This document shows positions 25,156 to 34,202 of a stretch of DNA of 64,000 bases, piece by piece. Position 1 is the first letter of the stretch. Each line of letters starts with the position of its first letter. The DNA comes from G963662265 sp963668545 (GTDB lineage Bacteria > Spirochaetota > Spirochaetia > CADAEX01). The translations under genes and the position numbers were made by a program. The notes beneath the pieces are model-generated. The model did not search any database. It was not told the DNA's origin and saw nothing but the letters and a program-made list of their open reading frames with translations. The DNA is taken from assembly GCA_963668545.1 (NCBI GenBank), contig OY764868.1, forward strand, positions 186,001-250,000. The letters are read 5' to 3'.

Positions 25156-26154
25156 ATGAAAAAATTATTAGTTGTGCTTCTGATGACAACACTGGTTGGT
25201 TTTGTTTTCGCAGAAGGTCAGGGAGAAAAAGGCGGAAAAAGGTTTGCTGCAATTATGGGAAGTTCAAGTCTCGGCGGTACATGGTATCCGACAGCCTGCA
25301 GAATTGCAGGTGTAGCGATGAAATATGAGGATCTTACAGTTACTGTACAGTCTTCAGGCGGTGGAGTTGAAAATATCAGACTGATGGGACAGAACCAGTA
25401 TCAGATGGGGCTGTCCGAGCCTAATATAGCAAACTATGCTTACCGGGGAGAACAGATGTTCAAGGATGCAGGTCAGCAGAAAAATATCACATATGTATCA
25501 AACCTTTATCCGAATGCTGTCTGCGCTGTTGTTCATAAGAACGGCGATATCAAGACTATGTTTGATTATAATATGGATAAAAACGGTGGAAATCAATATG
25601 GATTTGCTCCAGGTTCAGCAGGTTCAGGCGATGAATTCTGCTGGATGGAAATCTTCAGTGTATACGGGGCTGGTCCTGAAAATATGACATGGAAGCCCCT
25701 TTCCCATAATGAAAGAGTTATGGCTTTTAAAGACAGAATCCTTGAAGGAATAGGATATCAGACTGCCCAGCCTTCTGGAAGTATTACAGAAGCTTCTGCA
25801 CAGATGCCTATACGAATTCTCGAAATCAAAGGCAGGGAAAGAGACGAAATAATCAAGCAGTTCCCATGGTACGCTCCATATGTAATTCCGGGCGGAATGT
25901 ACAACGGACAGGATGAAGCAGTTGAAACAATCTATCTTGGAGGATTTATAATAGCTAACAATGATGTTCCTGAAGATTTTATCTATAAGTATCTTAAAGC
26001 CATGTATGGTCAGGGACTCGAAGAGGTTCAGAATGTAGCTTCAGCTACAAAGGAAATAACACTTGAAAATGCTCTCGGCGGAAATGAAGCTTATTCACTT
26101 CCCCTTCATGCAGGAGCTGAAAAATTCTACAGAGAAGCTGGTCTTATAAAATAG
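25156..26154 (+). CDS. TAXI-family TRAP transporter solute-binding protein
   Basis: A 332-residue periplasmic binding protein. The signal peptide of about 20 residues ends at VFAEG, followed by the charged Gly-rich stretch. TAXI features: GSSSLGGTWYPTACRIAG near residue 35, the GGGVENIRLM segment and AEPNIANYAY-like LSEPNIANYAY near 95. AGGAGAGAGG precedes the ATG. TAXI proteins in other organisms bind glutamate, aromatic acids or similar and feed a fused DctQM permease, but no such permease is encoded in this locus. Its C-terminal half is a clear paralogue of the partial protein at 2-376. The ligand is probably an amino acid or organic acid (inference). Confidence 0.92.
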   Translation: MKKLLVVLLMTTLVGFVFAEGQGEKGGKRFAAIMGSSSLGGTWYPTACRIAGVAMKYEDLTVTVQSSGGGVENIRLMGQNQYQMGLSEPNIANYAYRGEQMFKDAGQQKNITYVSNLYPNAVCAVVHKNGDIKTMFDYNMDKNGGNQYGFAPGSAGSGDEFCWMEIFSVYGAGPENMTWKPLSHNERVMAFKDRILEGIGYQTAQPSGSITEASAQMPIRILEIKGRERDEIIKQFPWYAPYVIPGGMYNGQDEAVETIYLGGFIIANNDVPEDFIYKYLKAMYGQGLEEVQNVASATKEITLENALGGNEAYSLPLHAGAEKFYREAGLIK

Positions 26155-26496
26155 TATAAAAGGGTTATGCCGGCATCCTCCAAATACCGGTATAACCTTA
26201 AAAAACAGGCCTTCTGCAATGCTGGGGGCCTGGAATATTGCCCGGGCCGGGTAAAATCAGCCCTGGAAAAAAACAAAAGACTTCTTTGCCATACCTGTTA
26301 ACCAGGCAGGTATGGCTCTTTGTATATCTCCAGGTCCATGCCAATAAATACCTGTTTTACAAATATCAGAAATATATATAATAAAATATTATGAAAAATA
26401 TAAGAAAAAATTATTGACAAGTTGCTGTGTTGCAATGTATTTCTATAAGAAAAAATAATGATAAACATAAAAAAAAATAATTAAGGAGTGTGAGTT
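26155..26496 (+). terminator. Gene-free stretch with two stable hairpins after the TAXI gene
   Basis: Hairpin 1: GGTTATGCCGG (26163-26173) with CCGGTATAACC (26187-26197). Hairpin 2: GCCATACCTG (26288-26297) with CAGGTATGGC (26307-26316), then a T-rich tail, the better terminator. They could end or weaken transcription between the binding protein and the small-membrane-protein operon. The last 150 bases are very AT-rich and should hold the next promoter. Confidence 0.6.
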
Positions 26497-26772
26497 TTGG
26501 AAAAAAGAATAAAAGCCCTCCATTGTCTGGATAATGCTGCTGTTGTTTTTTCAGTCGCAGCAGTGTGGGGTACAATTCTGATGATACTTTACAGGGTAAT
26601 TGAATTAAGCGTTAGCCGGGGATTTATTTTTCTCTCAGTAATTTCCGCATTATCCGTTCTTCTGACTCTGACAGTTACATCAGCTGCACTGATAATTCAT
26701 CTCAAGAAAAACAGGGATGAGCTTTACCATGAGGAATTTTTTCATCTGTCAAAGAACAAAGAGGCTGCATAG
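26497..26772 (+). CDS. Small two-helix membrane protein, unknown
   Basis: A 91-residue protein with two hydrophobic helices (about 13-35 and 43-66) and a charged C-terminal tail (KKNRDELYHEEFFHLSKNKE). TTG start at 26497 with AAGGAG 8 bases before. I do not recognise a family. It is the first of three tiny membrane proteins in a row, before an APC permease. It could be a small transporter subunit, or a shortened relative of the DctQ subunit that TAXI systems need, but it lacks four helices. The next gene starts 1 bp after its stop. Confidence 0.65.
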   Translation: MEKRIKALHCLDNAAVVFSVAAVWGTILMILYRVIELSVSRGFIFLSVISALSVLLTLTVTSAALIIHLKKNRDELYHEEFFHLSKNKEAA

Positions 26773-26773
26773 A

Positions 26774-27034
26774 ATGAAAAAGAGTATGATTTTACTGTTT
26801 GATGTCATGTTTGTGATGCTTCTCTGTTTTGCAACATTATTGTCTACAATGCTGTTTCAGGGGGGGCTTCTTGTAGGTGGGGACGGATCCGGGCTTGATT
26901 ACAGTTTCAATATTTATACATTTATTCTGACAATAGGCGGACTTGTTTTTTATATGCTTTATATTCTTGAAAGTTCTGACAGAGAACTTAAAAGCATGAT
27001 TGAAGAGCGATACAGTAATGGGGAAATTGAGTAA
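26774..27034 (+). CDS. Small two-helix membrane protein, unknown
   Basis: An 86-residue protein with two hydrophobic helices (about 4-29 and 46-66), a Gly-rich loop between them (GGLLVGGDGSG) and an acidic C-terminus. The start is the ATG at 26774, directly after the stop of the previous gene; the frame from 26717 overlaps it and is not used. Its stop (TAA) shares a base with the ATG of the next small gene. No family recognised. Confidence 0.65.
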   Translation: MKKSMILLFDVMFVMLLCFATLLSTMLFQGGLLVGGDGSGLDYSFNIYTFILTIGGLVFYMLYILESSDRELKSMIEERYSNGEIE

Positions 27035-27162
27035 TGAATATATTCAGGATAATGAATGCAGCAGCATGGGTTTTGAGTGCTTTTTTTACAGCATTGATAT
27101 TAGTGGATTTTGTTAAAGTTGAATACAGCAGAATAAAAAAGGGGGGGGAAAACAATGAGTGA
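27034..27162 (+). CDS. Tiny single-helix membrane protein, unknown
   Basis: A 42-residue open frame with one hydrophobic helix (about 8-26, AAAWVLSAFFTALILVDF) and a basic C-terminal tail. It begins with ATG overlapping the previous stop (TAATG) and its end overlaps the ATG of the permease by 8 bases; the permease's Shine-Dalgarno (G-run) lies within it. The tight overlaps on both sides and the clean transmembrane pattern support a real gene although it is very short. Confidence 0.55.
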   Translation: MNIFRIMNAAAWVLSAFFTALILVDFVKVEYSRIKKGGENNE

Positions 27163-28525
27163 AGTTAGGGATAAAAAAGAGCATTCATTATCCAAAGTAC
27201 TTGGCCCTGCCCATATATGGGCGCTTGGAGTCGGTATTGTGCTTGTCGGTGAATTCATGGGGTGGAATTTTGCTGTCGCAAAGGGGGGCTCTCTCGGAGC
27301 TGTGATAGCATGCTGGATTATCGGACTGCTTTATGTAACCCTTATAATGATTAACACTGAAATGGGTTCTGTCATCCCTGAAGCAGGGGGGCAGTATGCA
27401 ATGGCAAAGTATTTTCTGGGGCCTGTTGCCGCGTTTAATATTGGACTGATGCTTGTTTTTGAATATGCCATGCTTGAGGCTGCAGACGCTCTGGTTGTAG
27501 GGGAAATACTCAAGTCTGTTCATCCGGACATACAGGCCCTGCCCTATATTGTACTCAGTCTGGTTTTCCTTACATATTTAAACTACAGGGGTGCATATGC
27601 AACACTGACTCTGAACATAGTTATTACAGGGATCGCATTTATTACAATTCTGATTCTGCTTTTCAGCACCCGGTTTTATTCTGAAGGAAGTTCCCTTCTC
27701 AGGCTCAGGGAAATGACAAACGGTCTCCCTTACGGATGGATCGGCATACTCGGGGCGCTTCAGTTCGGTATATGGTTCTATCTTGGGATAGAGGGGACAG
27801 CCCTTGCTGCTGAAGAATGCAGGTCAACAGGGAGGTCCCTTCCCCTGGGTGCTGTAATTGGTTTAATTACCCTTCTTATCGGGGCATCCCTTACCTGGTA
27901 TGTCTGTTCAGGCATGGTTGATGCGGAAATACTGGGGAAATCTGTTTATCCTCTTTTTGATGCAGCTCTTGCAACAGGCCTTCCATTTGTTATTGCCGCC
28001 CTTTTTGCAGGAACGGTTTTTGCATGTCTGGCAAGCGCGAACGGATGTATAAATGATGCGAGCAGGGCATGGTTTTCAATGTCAAGAGATACTCTGCTTC
28101 CTTCACAGTTCGGTGCTCTCCATCCCAGATATAAAACACCATACAGGGCAATTGTCTTTCTTCTTCCGATATCAATGGCCTTCGGTTTTACAGGAATGCT
28201 TGATCAGGTTGTTACTTTTTCCATTTTCTCAGCCCTTATTGTCTATCTTTTCACAGCAGTTATGATGTTCAAATTCAGAAGGATGTATCCGGGAAACAGC
28301 ATAAAAAGGGGATATATTTCCCCCTTTCACCCTGTCCCGTCAGTAATACTGATTGTTCTTACTCTGGCAACTGTTGTGGGAATGTATTTCGGTTACTGGA
28401 TTAATATTATCGGAGCCCTGCTGTTCTATTCAATTGCATCTGTGTGGTTTATACGGCACAGGTATAAATCTGTTGATTTCAGAAAATTTATCGGATCAGA
28501 CTGGCCCCGGCCGAAAGGTTACTGA
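27155..28525 (+). CDS. APC-superfamily amino acid/amine permease (ethanolamine permease-like)
   Basis: A 456-residue transporter with about 12 hydrophobic helices. The start of the core, LGPAHIWALGVGIVLVGEFMGWNF, and GSVIPEAGGQYAMAKYFLGP (near 70) are like the EAT (ethanolamine/amino acid) group of the APC superfamily. It imports an amino acid or amine by exchange or proton symport. It is the last gene of the small-membrane-protein operon and is followed by a hairpin. The aminotransferase and the saccharopine-dehydrogenase-like enzyme nearby would process the imported compound (inference). Confidence 0.88.
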   Translation: MSEVRDKKEHSLSKVLGPAHIWALGVGIVLVGEFMGWNFAVAKGGSLGAVIACWIIGLLYVTLIMINTEMGSVIPEAGGQYAMAKYFLGPVAAFNIGLMLVFEYAMLEAADALVVGEILKSVHPDIQALPYIVLSLVFLTYLNYRGAYATLTLNIVITGIAFITILILLFSTRFYSEGSSLLRLREMTNGLPYGWIGILGALQFGIWFYLGIEGTALAAEECRSTGRSLPLGAVIGLITLLIGASLTWYVCSGMVDAEILGKSVYPLFDAALATGLPFVIAALFAGTVFACLASANGCINDASRAWFSMSRDTLLPSQFGALHPRYKTPYRAIVFLLPISMAFGFTGMLDQVVTFSIFSALIVYLFTAVMMFKFRRMYPGNSIKRGYISPFHPVPSVILIVLTLATVVGMYFGYWINIIGALLFYSIASVWFIRHRYKSVDFRKFIGSDWPRPKGY

Positions 28526-28572
28526 AAAACTTCCCCTGAAAACAGGAACTGCTCTGATATCCTGAGCAGCAG

Positions 28573-28618
28573 TTATACTTCCTGCCGGATAGTTTCTGCA
28601 GGAAGTATAAGATATCTT
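28573..28618 (+). terminator. Hairpin after the permease gene
   Basis: TTATACTTCCTGC (28573-28585) pairs perfectly with its complement at 28598-28610. The T-run afterwards is short, so termination may be partial. Confidence 0.6.
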
Positions 28619-28672
28619 TTTAAAAATAGTTTGTTGCATAATATTTTTTTATCCAATATAATAAAAATAGTT

Positions 28673-29581
28673 ATGAACTTATATCATTTAAAGACATTTT
28701 ATTACACAGCGAAATTCCGCAGCTATACAAAGGCAGCTGATGAGCTCTGCATAACCCAGCCTGCAGTTACAAGGCAGATACAGGAGCTTCAGTCGACTTA
28801 TGACCTGACACTTTTCAACAGGGTTGGAAAGAAGATTATACTTACTGATGCTGGAGAAACACTTTATTCTCTTGCTGAAAAGATATTTGAGCTTGAAACT
28901 CAGGTTGAGGAAAGTATACGGGATTTTCAGCAGCAGAAAAGCGGTAAAATATCAATTGTTACTACAGAAACTTTCGGAGCATTTTATCTTCCTGAAATAG
29001 TAATAGACTACAACAGGAGGTTCCCCGATATTTTTGTTACTGCTCTCAATCTCACTGATAATTATGTCATAGAAAGCATTTCAAAACTTACCAATGATCT
29101 CGGGTTTATTTCCAAGGAGATAACTCATCCAAAAATAGTTGTGAAAGAAATATTAAAGGAAAACATTGTACTTGTTGCAAGTCCTGATCATCCTATTGCA
29201 AAAAACAGCTCAATGGACCCTTCTGAATTAAACAACCTTCCTATAATAATGCCTGAAGTCGGCTGCGGTTCCAGAAAAGTGATAAGTGATTTCAAGAAAA
29301 GGCATAATATCGGATTTAATGTTGTATGTGATTTTTCAAACAATGTAGCTATAAAAACTCTTGTCAAGAAAGGGCTTGGAATAACACTTATATCAAAAAA
29401 TGCGGTTATTGATGATATCAGAAAGGGAGACCTTGTCTCAATATACGTTGATGATCCAAACCTTGTTAGAAGGTTTTATATTACCTATCATAAGGAAAAA
29501 TATTTTACCAGGACAATAGCTGAATTTGTGGCTGTTGTTAATAACTGGTCAACAGAATATATGAAGAGCCTGACAGCCTGA
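28673..29581 (+). CDS. LysR-family transcriptional regulator
   Basis: A 302-residue LysR protein. The N-terminal winged helix (3-62) reads YHLKTFYYTAKFRSYTKAADELCITQPAVTRQIQEL-like; the effector domain (about 92-300) has EPLGVV-type strands. The ATG at 28673 gives the standard LysR start; the frame extends to 28631 without support. It lies between the permease and the saccharopine-dehydrogenase-like gene and probably controls this locus in response to its substrate. The closest relatives by eye are CysB/CbbR-like regulators with a short coactivator site. Confidence 0.9.
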   Translation: MNLYHLKTFYYTAKFRSYTKAADELCITQPAVTRQIQELQSTYDLTLFNRVGKKIILTDAGETLYSLAEKIFELETQVEESIRDFQQQKSGKISIVTTETFGAFYLPEIVIDYNRRFPDIFVTALNLTDNYVIESISKLTNDLGFISKEITHPKIVVKEILKENIVLVASPDHPIAKNSSMDPSELNNLPIIMPEVGCGSRKVISDFKKRHNIGFNVVCDFSNNVAIKTLVKKGLGITLISKNAVIDDIRKGDLVSIYVDDPNLVRRFYITYHKEKYFTRTIAEFVAVVNNWSTEYMKSLTA

Positions 29582-29763
29582 AAAAAATTTACAGAAGACT
29601 CTTCACTGATATTGTATCCTGAGTTACTTTTTTACTTACGACCCGATTTTCTCTATTCCTGACTTATATACTTTTTAAAGGTAGAACTACTCTTTTATAA
29701 TAATTAATAATACTCAACCTCTTGAATATAAGAAAATATGATATAAAACATCAATAAAACTTA

Positions 29764-29792
29764 TTGACACCTCTGCATAATGGGTGGATAAT
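29764..29792 (+). promoter_or_regulatory. Strong sigma-70 promoter upstream of the saccharopine-dehydrogenase-like gene
   Basis: TTGACA (29764-29769), 17 bases, GATAAT (29787-29792). The transcript would start near 29799, about 60 bases before the ATG at 29860. Confidence 0.8.
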
Positions 29793-29859
29793 CAAACAGT
29801 AATTAAGCAAACTTATTGTTTGTATAAAAAATAATTATAGTTGAAGGAGACTTAAGACT

Positions 29860-31029
29860 ATGAAACTTATGTGTTTGGCTGGCGCAGGAAGAATCTGCAG
29901 TATGGCTGTCAGAGATGTTGTTGAATATACAGATGCTTCTGTATTTGATAAAATCACAATAGGTGAATACAACGAAGAGGCTGCCAGGGCACTTATTGCA
30001 GAACTCAATGATGAAAGAGTTGATTTTGTAAAAATCGATGTAATGGACAGAGAAGATACAATCAATAAGCTCAGGGGCTATGATGTTGTAATGGATGGAA
30101 CAACTATCAAGCTCAACGACAGATCAACTGACTGTATAGCAAATGCAGGCTGCTCCGGTATAAACCTCAACGGCTTCGGTGAAGAATATAAATATGATAA
30201 AATCTTCAAGGAAAACGGAAAAATAATGATTCCCGGTTTCGGAATGACTCCAGGTCTTACTGATATGATGCTCAAACACGGAGCTGATCAGTGCGAAACT
30301 GTAGAGTCTGTAAGGGTAAGTCACGGGGCTTTCAGGCCTATAGCATATTCACCTGCGATCTTTGAAACAACTTCATATGAATATGATCCCAACCTTCCAG
30401 GCAGGGTTGTGTTTGAAGATGGAGAGTTCAAGCAGGTTCCCCCTTTTGCAAGAGAAAGAATGATCAAGCTTCCGGAGCCTTACGGAGAAAATCCACAGTG
30501 GATTATTCCCCACTCAGAAACAGTGACAGGGCAGAAATATCTTAAAGATAAAGGCGTTAAGCTTATTGAAGTAAGAGGAACATGGCCGCCGAAGAATATG
30601 AGACTTGTTAAAGCTCTCTATGAATGGGGCTTCATGAGAAATGACAAGTTTACCTATAAAGGTGTTGAAATGGGTATAATAGATGCAATCGGTGCATATC
30701 TTCAGCAGTCAAAAGAAGGACAGGAGACAGATCTTTACGGATATTCTCTCCACATTGAGGTAAGGGGAACAAGAAACGGAAAGAAAGTGGAACATATTCT
30801 TACACATACCCACCCTGCAAGCGATGGTTCTGAACCCGGCTGGGAAGGACTTAAGGCTTATGTAAGAAATGTTGGTACACCTATGGGTGTTGCTGCAATC
30901 CTTATAGCTCAGGGCAAGGCTGCAGGTACCGGAGCAGTAATTCCTGAATTTGCTTTTGAGCCTAAGGATGTTTTTAAGGAACTCGAAAAAAGAAGAATTT
31001 TAGTTCATGAGGAAATAAGCGAACTTTAA
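29860..31029 (+). CDS. Saccharopine dehydrogenase-family oxidoreductase
   Basis: A 389-residue NAD(P)-dependent enzyme. The N-terminus has a Rossmann loop (LAGAGRICSMAVRDV, residues 5-19), then a mixed domain with PGFGMTPGLTDMML near 125 and a long C-terminal substrate part. Saccharopine-dehydrogenase-fold enzymes couple an amino acid to a 2-oxoacid or reduce an imine; relatives include carboxynorspermidine and lysine dehydrogenases. It has its own strong promoter and terminator. Alongside the aminotransferase, TAXI protein and permease it suggests catabolism of lysine or another diamino acid (inference). Confidence 0.82.
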   Translation: MKLMCLAGAGRICSMAVRDVVEYTDASVFDKITIGEYNEEAARALIAELNDERVDFVKIDVMDREDTINKLRGYDVVMDGTTIKLNDRSTDCIANAGCSGINLNGFGEEYKYDKIFKENGKIMIPGFGMTPGLTDMMLKHGADQCETVESVRVSHGAFRPIAYSPAIFETTSYEYDPNLPGRVVFEDGEFKQVPPFARERMIKLPEPYGENPQWIIPHSETVTGQKYLKDKGVKLIEVRGTWPPKNMRLVKALYEWGFMRNDKFTYKGVEMGIIDAIGAYLQQSKEGQETDLYGYSLHIEVRGTRNGKKVEHILTHTHPASDGSEPGWEGLKAYVRNVGTPMGVAAILIAQGKAAGTGAVIPEFAFEPKDVFKELEKRRILVHEEISEL

Positions 31030-31074
31030 TCCGGTACAAAGCTCCAGAAATCATATCAAAAGTCAAGATTTTCC

Positions 31075-31108
31075 AGCCCCGTCTTAAAACCGGGGCTTCT
31101 TTATTATT
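31075..31108 (+). terminator. Terminator of the saccharopine-dehydrogenase-like gene
   Basis: AGCCCCG (31075-31081) pairs with CGGGGCT (31091-31097), followed by a T-rich tail. Confidence 0.8.
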
Positions 31109-31176
31109 ATCCCTTTGTTTAGTTTGAATTCTTCTCTCGGGATACATCAGCAGGTTTGTGTCGGGAAATAAGGGTT

Positions 31177-32622
31177 TTACATTATAGGGGCCAGAATTCT
31201 GAACAGGGAGTTTCTGAATTTTCTGAATATTCCGGATCTGTTTATGTGCTCCCTTGTTATTGTTTCCGAGAATTTGAGATCATTGTAAAAAGCTTCTGTC
31301 ATTTTTTCTGCAGTTTCTCTGTCATATATCAGTGCATTCAGTTCAAAATTGATATGAAATCCTCTCATATCCATATTACAGCTGCCGATTGAAGCTATTG
31401 AGTTATCTATAATCACTATTTTTGAATGAAGAAAGCCTTTTTTATACTGAAAAATATTGACTCCTGCATTAAGCAGCGGCTCAAAATATGTCTGGGCAGC
31501 CCAGTACGGTATCTTCTTGTCAGGTACTCCCGTCATAAGGATATTTACATTAATTCCGCTCAATGCAGCTGTTTCAAGAGCAGTCATTATACTCTGATCG
31601 GGAATGAAGTAGGGGGTCTGAATATAAATATCCCTGTTTGCGTTTGCAATCATTGTAAAAAACATCTGCTGTATTGATGCCCATTTTGAATCTGCCCCGC
31701 TTGTTGCAATCTGTACAGACATTTCAGGAGTGGCAGGGTCTGCCTCCGGAAGGTATTTTTTATCTATAAGCAGTTTTTCACCGCTGTTGTACCAGTCTAC
31801 AAGAAAAACCGCCTGAAACATATTGACGCTTTCCCCTTTTATTCTTATCTGTGTATCTCTCCAGCTTTCAAAATGACGACCGCCGGTAATATATTCAATA
31901 CCGACGTTCATACCTCCTGTATATGCTGTAAGGCCGTCAATTACAACTATCTTTCTATGGTTGCAGTAGTTTATCTTCAACAGGGAAAGCGGTGCTGCAA
32001 GATCAAGGAAGTACCTGAATTTTATTCCCGCTTTTCTGAGTTCTCTTCTGTATCTGAAGGAAATTCTGCCGAAAGACCCTATGCCGTCAAACAACAGTCT
32101 TACTTCCACTCCCTCCTCTGCTTTCTGGATAAGAAGGTCTTTGAGTTCTTCCCCCAGAGAGTCTGAAGTCCATATATAAAATTCCATATGTATTGAGTGT
32201 TTTGCGTTTCTTATATCGCCCATCAAAGATTGGAAAAAATCTTCTCCTGAGTTGTAGATTCTGCAGCTGTTTCTGAGGGTCATTATTGAGTTGTTTGCAT
32301 TCAGAAGAAGGTTCATAAGCTTGATCTGGTCATTATCCCCTTCACCTTGTGAATTCATATCCCTGAAAAAGTGTTTCTGGTTTGACAGGATGTTTTCAAG
32401 GTTGTGGCTGAAAAGGTCCTCTGGATTCTGCCTGATCAGCCTGCTTTTTTTCCAGTTGATGCCAATCAGTGTGTAGAGAACAAGTCCTCCGACAGGGAAA
32501 AAAAGAATTATAAGAAACCATGATATTGATACTTCAGGCGGCCTGTTGTCAAGTATGATTATCAGTAGAACAAAAATTGCATCAAGCCATAGAATAATAT
32601 TAAATATCTCTGCAAAACTCAT
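31177..32622 (-). CDS. cls: Cardiolipin synthase (phospholipase D family)
   Basis: A 481-residue membrane enzyme that condenses two phosphatidylglycerols to cardiolipin. It has two N-terminal transmembrane segments (about 5-25 and 33-55) and two PLD catalytic motifs: HRKIVVIDG near 215 and HSKIVIIDN near 395. The segment HMEFYIWTSD precedes motif one as in the family. Length is normal. It is monocistronic, facing the saccharopine-dehydrogenase-like gene. Confidence 0.94.
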   Translation of the reverse strand: MSFAEIFNIILWLDAIFVLLIIILDNRPPEVSISWFLIILFFPVGGLVLYTLIGINWKKSRLIRQNPEDLFSHNLENILSNQKHFFRDMNSQGEGDNDQIKLMNLLLNANNSIMTLRNSCRIYNSGEDFFQSLMGDIRNAKHSIHMEFYIWTSDSLGEELKDLLIQKAEEGVEVRLLFDGIGSFGRISFRYRRELRKAGIKFRYFLDLAAPLSLLKINYCNHRKIVVIDGLTAYTGGMNVGIEYITGGRHFESWRDTQIRIKGESVNMFQAVFLVDWYNSGEKLLIDKKYLPEADPATPEMSVQIATSGADSKWASIQQMFFTMIANANRDIYIQTPYFIPDQSIMTALETAALSGINVNILMTGVPDKKIPYWAAQTYFEPLLNAGVNIFQYKKGFLHSKIVIIDNSIASIGSCNMDMRGFHINFELNALIYDRETAEKMTEAFYNDLKFSETITREHINRSGIFRKFRNSLFRILAPIM

Positions 32623-32903
32623 AAAACATCCTGCTGTATTAACGGTTCTGATAAAGTGTTGATCTGTAATAATTTAAAAGGTAAATAATACATATAAAGT
32701 TATTTTATACCGCTTTATCGACTGTCCGGACACCAGCCCTGTTTGGTTCTAATAATATTATCATATAATTATTAATACAAATAGCGATATTTTTTTATGA
32801 TCCAGTCCGGAAACAGGCCTATTTACAAAAACTTTAAAAACTGATATTTTATTACGATCTAAAACAGCAATAATATATTTTTTATATAATAAGGCGGGAA
32901 AAA

Positions 32904-33092
32904 ATGGCTCGAAAATGTGATATATGCGGAAAAGGAACTATTACAGGTAACAATGTCAGCCACGCTCACAACAAAACAAGAAGAGTTTGGAAACCGAATC
33001 TGAAAAAAATCAGAGGACTTGTAGCAGGAAAAGTAAAAACTGTTAAGATCTGTACTGCATGTCTAAGAAGCGGCAAGGTAGAGAAAGTATAA
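32904..33092 (+). CDS. rpmB: 50S ribosomal protein L28
   Basis: A 62-residue ribosomal protein. CDICGKG at the N-terminus and CTAC near the end form the zinc-binding C+ version of L28; HAHNKTRRVWKPNL is the conserved core. Ribosome site GGCGGG precedes the ATG. It is a single gene with its own terminator. Confidence 0.96.
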   Translation: MARKCDICGKGTITGNNVSHAHNKTRRVWKPNLKKIRGLVAGKVKTVKICTACLRSGKVEKV

Positions 33093-33178
33093 TTACCAGA
33101 ATTATCTGTATCAGGGATCTTGTTTAAGTATAAACAGAAACTCTGCTGCTTTCAGTTGTTCTGCCGTAAAACAGGGAT

Positions 33179-33224
33179 AAAAGAGGATTTTCGGAAAATT
33201 ATTTCCGGGAAGCCTCTTTTTTTT
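33179..33224 (+). terminator. Terminator after rpmB
   Basis: AAAAGAGG (33179-33186) pairs with CCTCTTTT (33213-33220), with an inner CGGAAA/TTTCCG stem and a T-run. Confidence 0.85.
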
Positions 33225-33293
33225 ATCTCTTAATAAATAAGCTGCTTCAGCTGAAAAGATTTGCCGGATTGTATTACCGGGAATATTCAGGAT

Positions 33294-34088
33294 TCAGATT
33301 ATTAACTGTAATGAGTCAAATGCCGGTCTGATATTGTCAGGAAGCTCCTTTTCAAGCTTTTCATGATCAATATCATGGCAGAAATGGGTCAGATATCCCT
33401 TTTTAGCTCCGGATCTGTTAATTATTTCAACAGCCTGATCTATTGTAAAATGTGTTGTATGGGGCCTGTATCTCAATGCACCAAGTGTTAATACTTCAAT
33501 ACCTTCAAGAAGCTTCATTGAGTCATCAGGAATAAAACTGCAGTCTGTAATATATGCAAAGTTCCCTAACCTGTATCCATAGATGTCAAGGCTTCCGTGT
33601 TTTACAGGGATAGGGATGATTTCATCGCCGGAGTATTCAGATAAAACAGCCTGTTTTTCAATACTGATTCTGCTGTGGTTCAGAGATTTATTAAGAACAG
33701 TAAATTCAAGGTCAGGTACTCCCCCCCCTTTCCCGTCATTTCTTGTGATATAGCTGAACCGCTCTTTCATATCATGTATTGCATCTTTGTTCCCGTATAC
33801 ATCAAGACGCTTTTTTCTTGAAATTGTCCTTAAATCGTCAAGTCCGTGAACATGGTCTGCATGTGCATGGGTTACAAGGACGAAATCCAGATGGGTTATA
33901 TTTTCCCTGACAGCCTGCAGCCTGAATTCCGTAGCTGCATCAATGAGAAAAATACTGTTTTCTGTTTCTATGTAAACAGAGGACCTGAATCTTTTATTTT
34001 TAATATTATCCGATCTGCATACCGGGCAGTCGCATGCAACAACCGGTATACCGTGGGATGTGCCAGTTCCCAAAAAAGTGATTTTCAT
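33294..34088 (-). CDS. MBL-fold metallo-hydrolase (PhnP-like)
   Basis: A 264-residue beta-lactamase-fold hydrolase. The metal motif HAHADHVHGLDD is near 75, and a CDCPVCRS zinc-like Cys cluster sits at residues 19-26, as in PhnP and its relatives (cyclic phosphodiesterases). The later HFCHD and DAATEF strands fit the fold. The substrate is likely a cyclic nucleotide-type phosphodiester (inference). It stands between L28 and RecQ in minus orientation. Confidence 0.87.
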   Translation of the reverse strand: MKITFLGTGTSHGIPVVACDCPVCRSDNIKNKRFRSSVYIETENSIFLIDAATEFRLQAVRENITHLDFVLVTHAHADHVHGLDDLRTISRKKRLDVYGNKDAIHDMKERFSYITRNDGKGGGVPDLEFTVLNKSLNHSRISIEKQAVLSEYSGDEIIPIPVKHGSLDIYGYRLGNFAYITDCSFIPDDSMKLLEGIEVLTLGALRYRPHTTHFTIDQAVEIINRSGAKKGYLTHFCHDIDHEKLEKELPDNIRPAFDSLQLII

Positions 34089-34202
34089 AATTTACTTTAC
34101 CATATAATAGGAGAATCCTGAATATGTTTCATTAAACCACTTTTTTAATATTAATTGGACTCATCCTGCAAATATTTTTCACAGGCTTCTTTCCTGTCAA
34201 AA

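Noticed and set aside
27141..27148. Possible frameshift at the G8 run before the permease
   Set aside because: The run serves as the permease's ribosome site, and both overlapping frames end or start cleanly around it.
32722..32731. TGTCCGGACA palindrome before rpmB
   Set aside because: It is only 10 bp and isolated; too little to call an operator.
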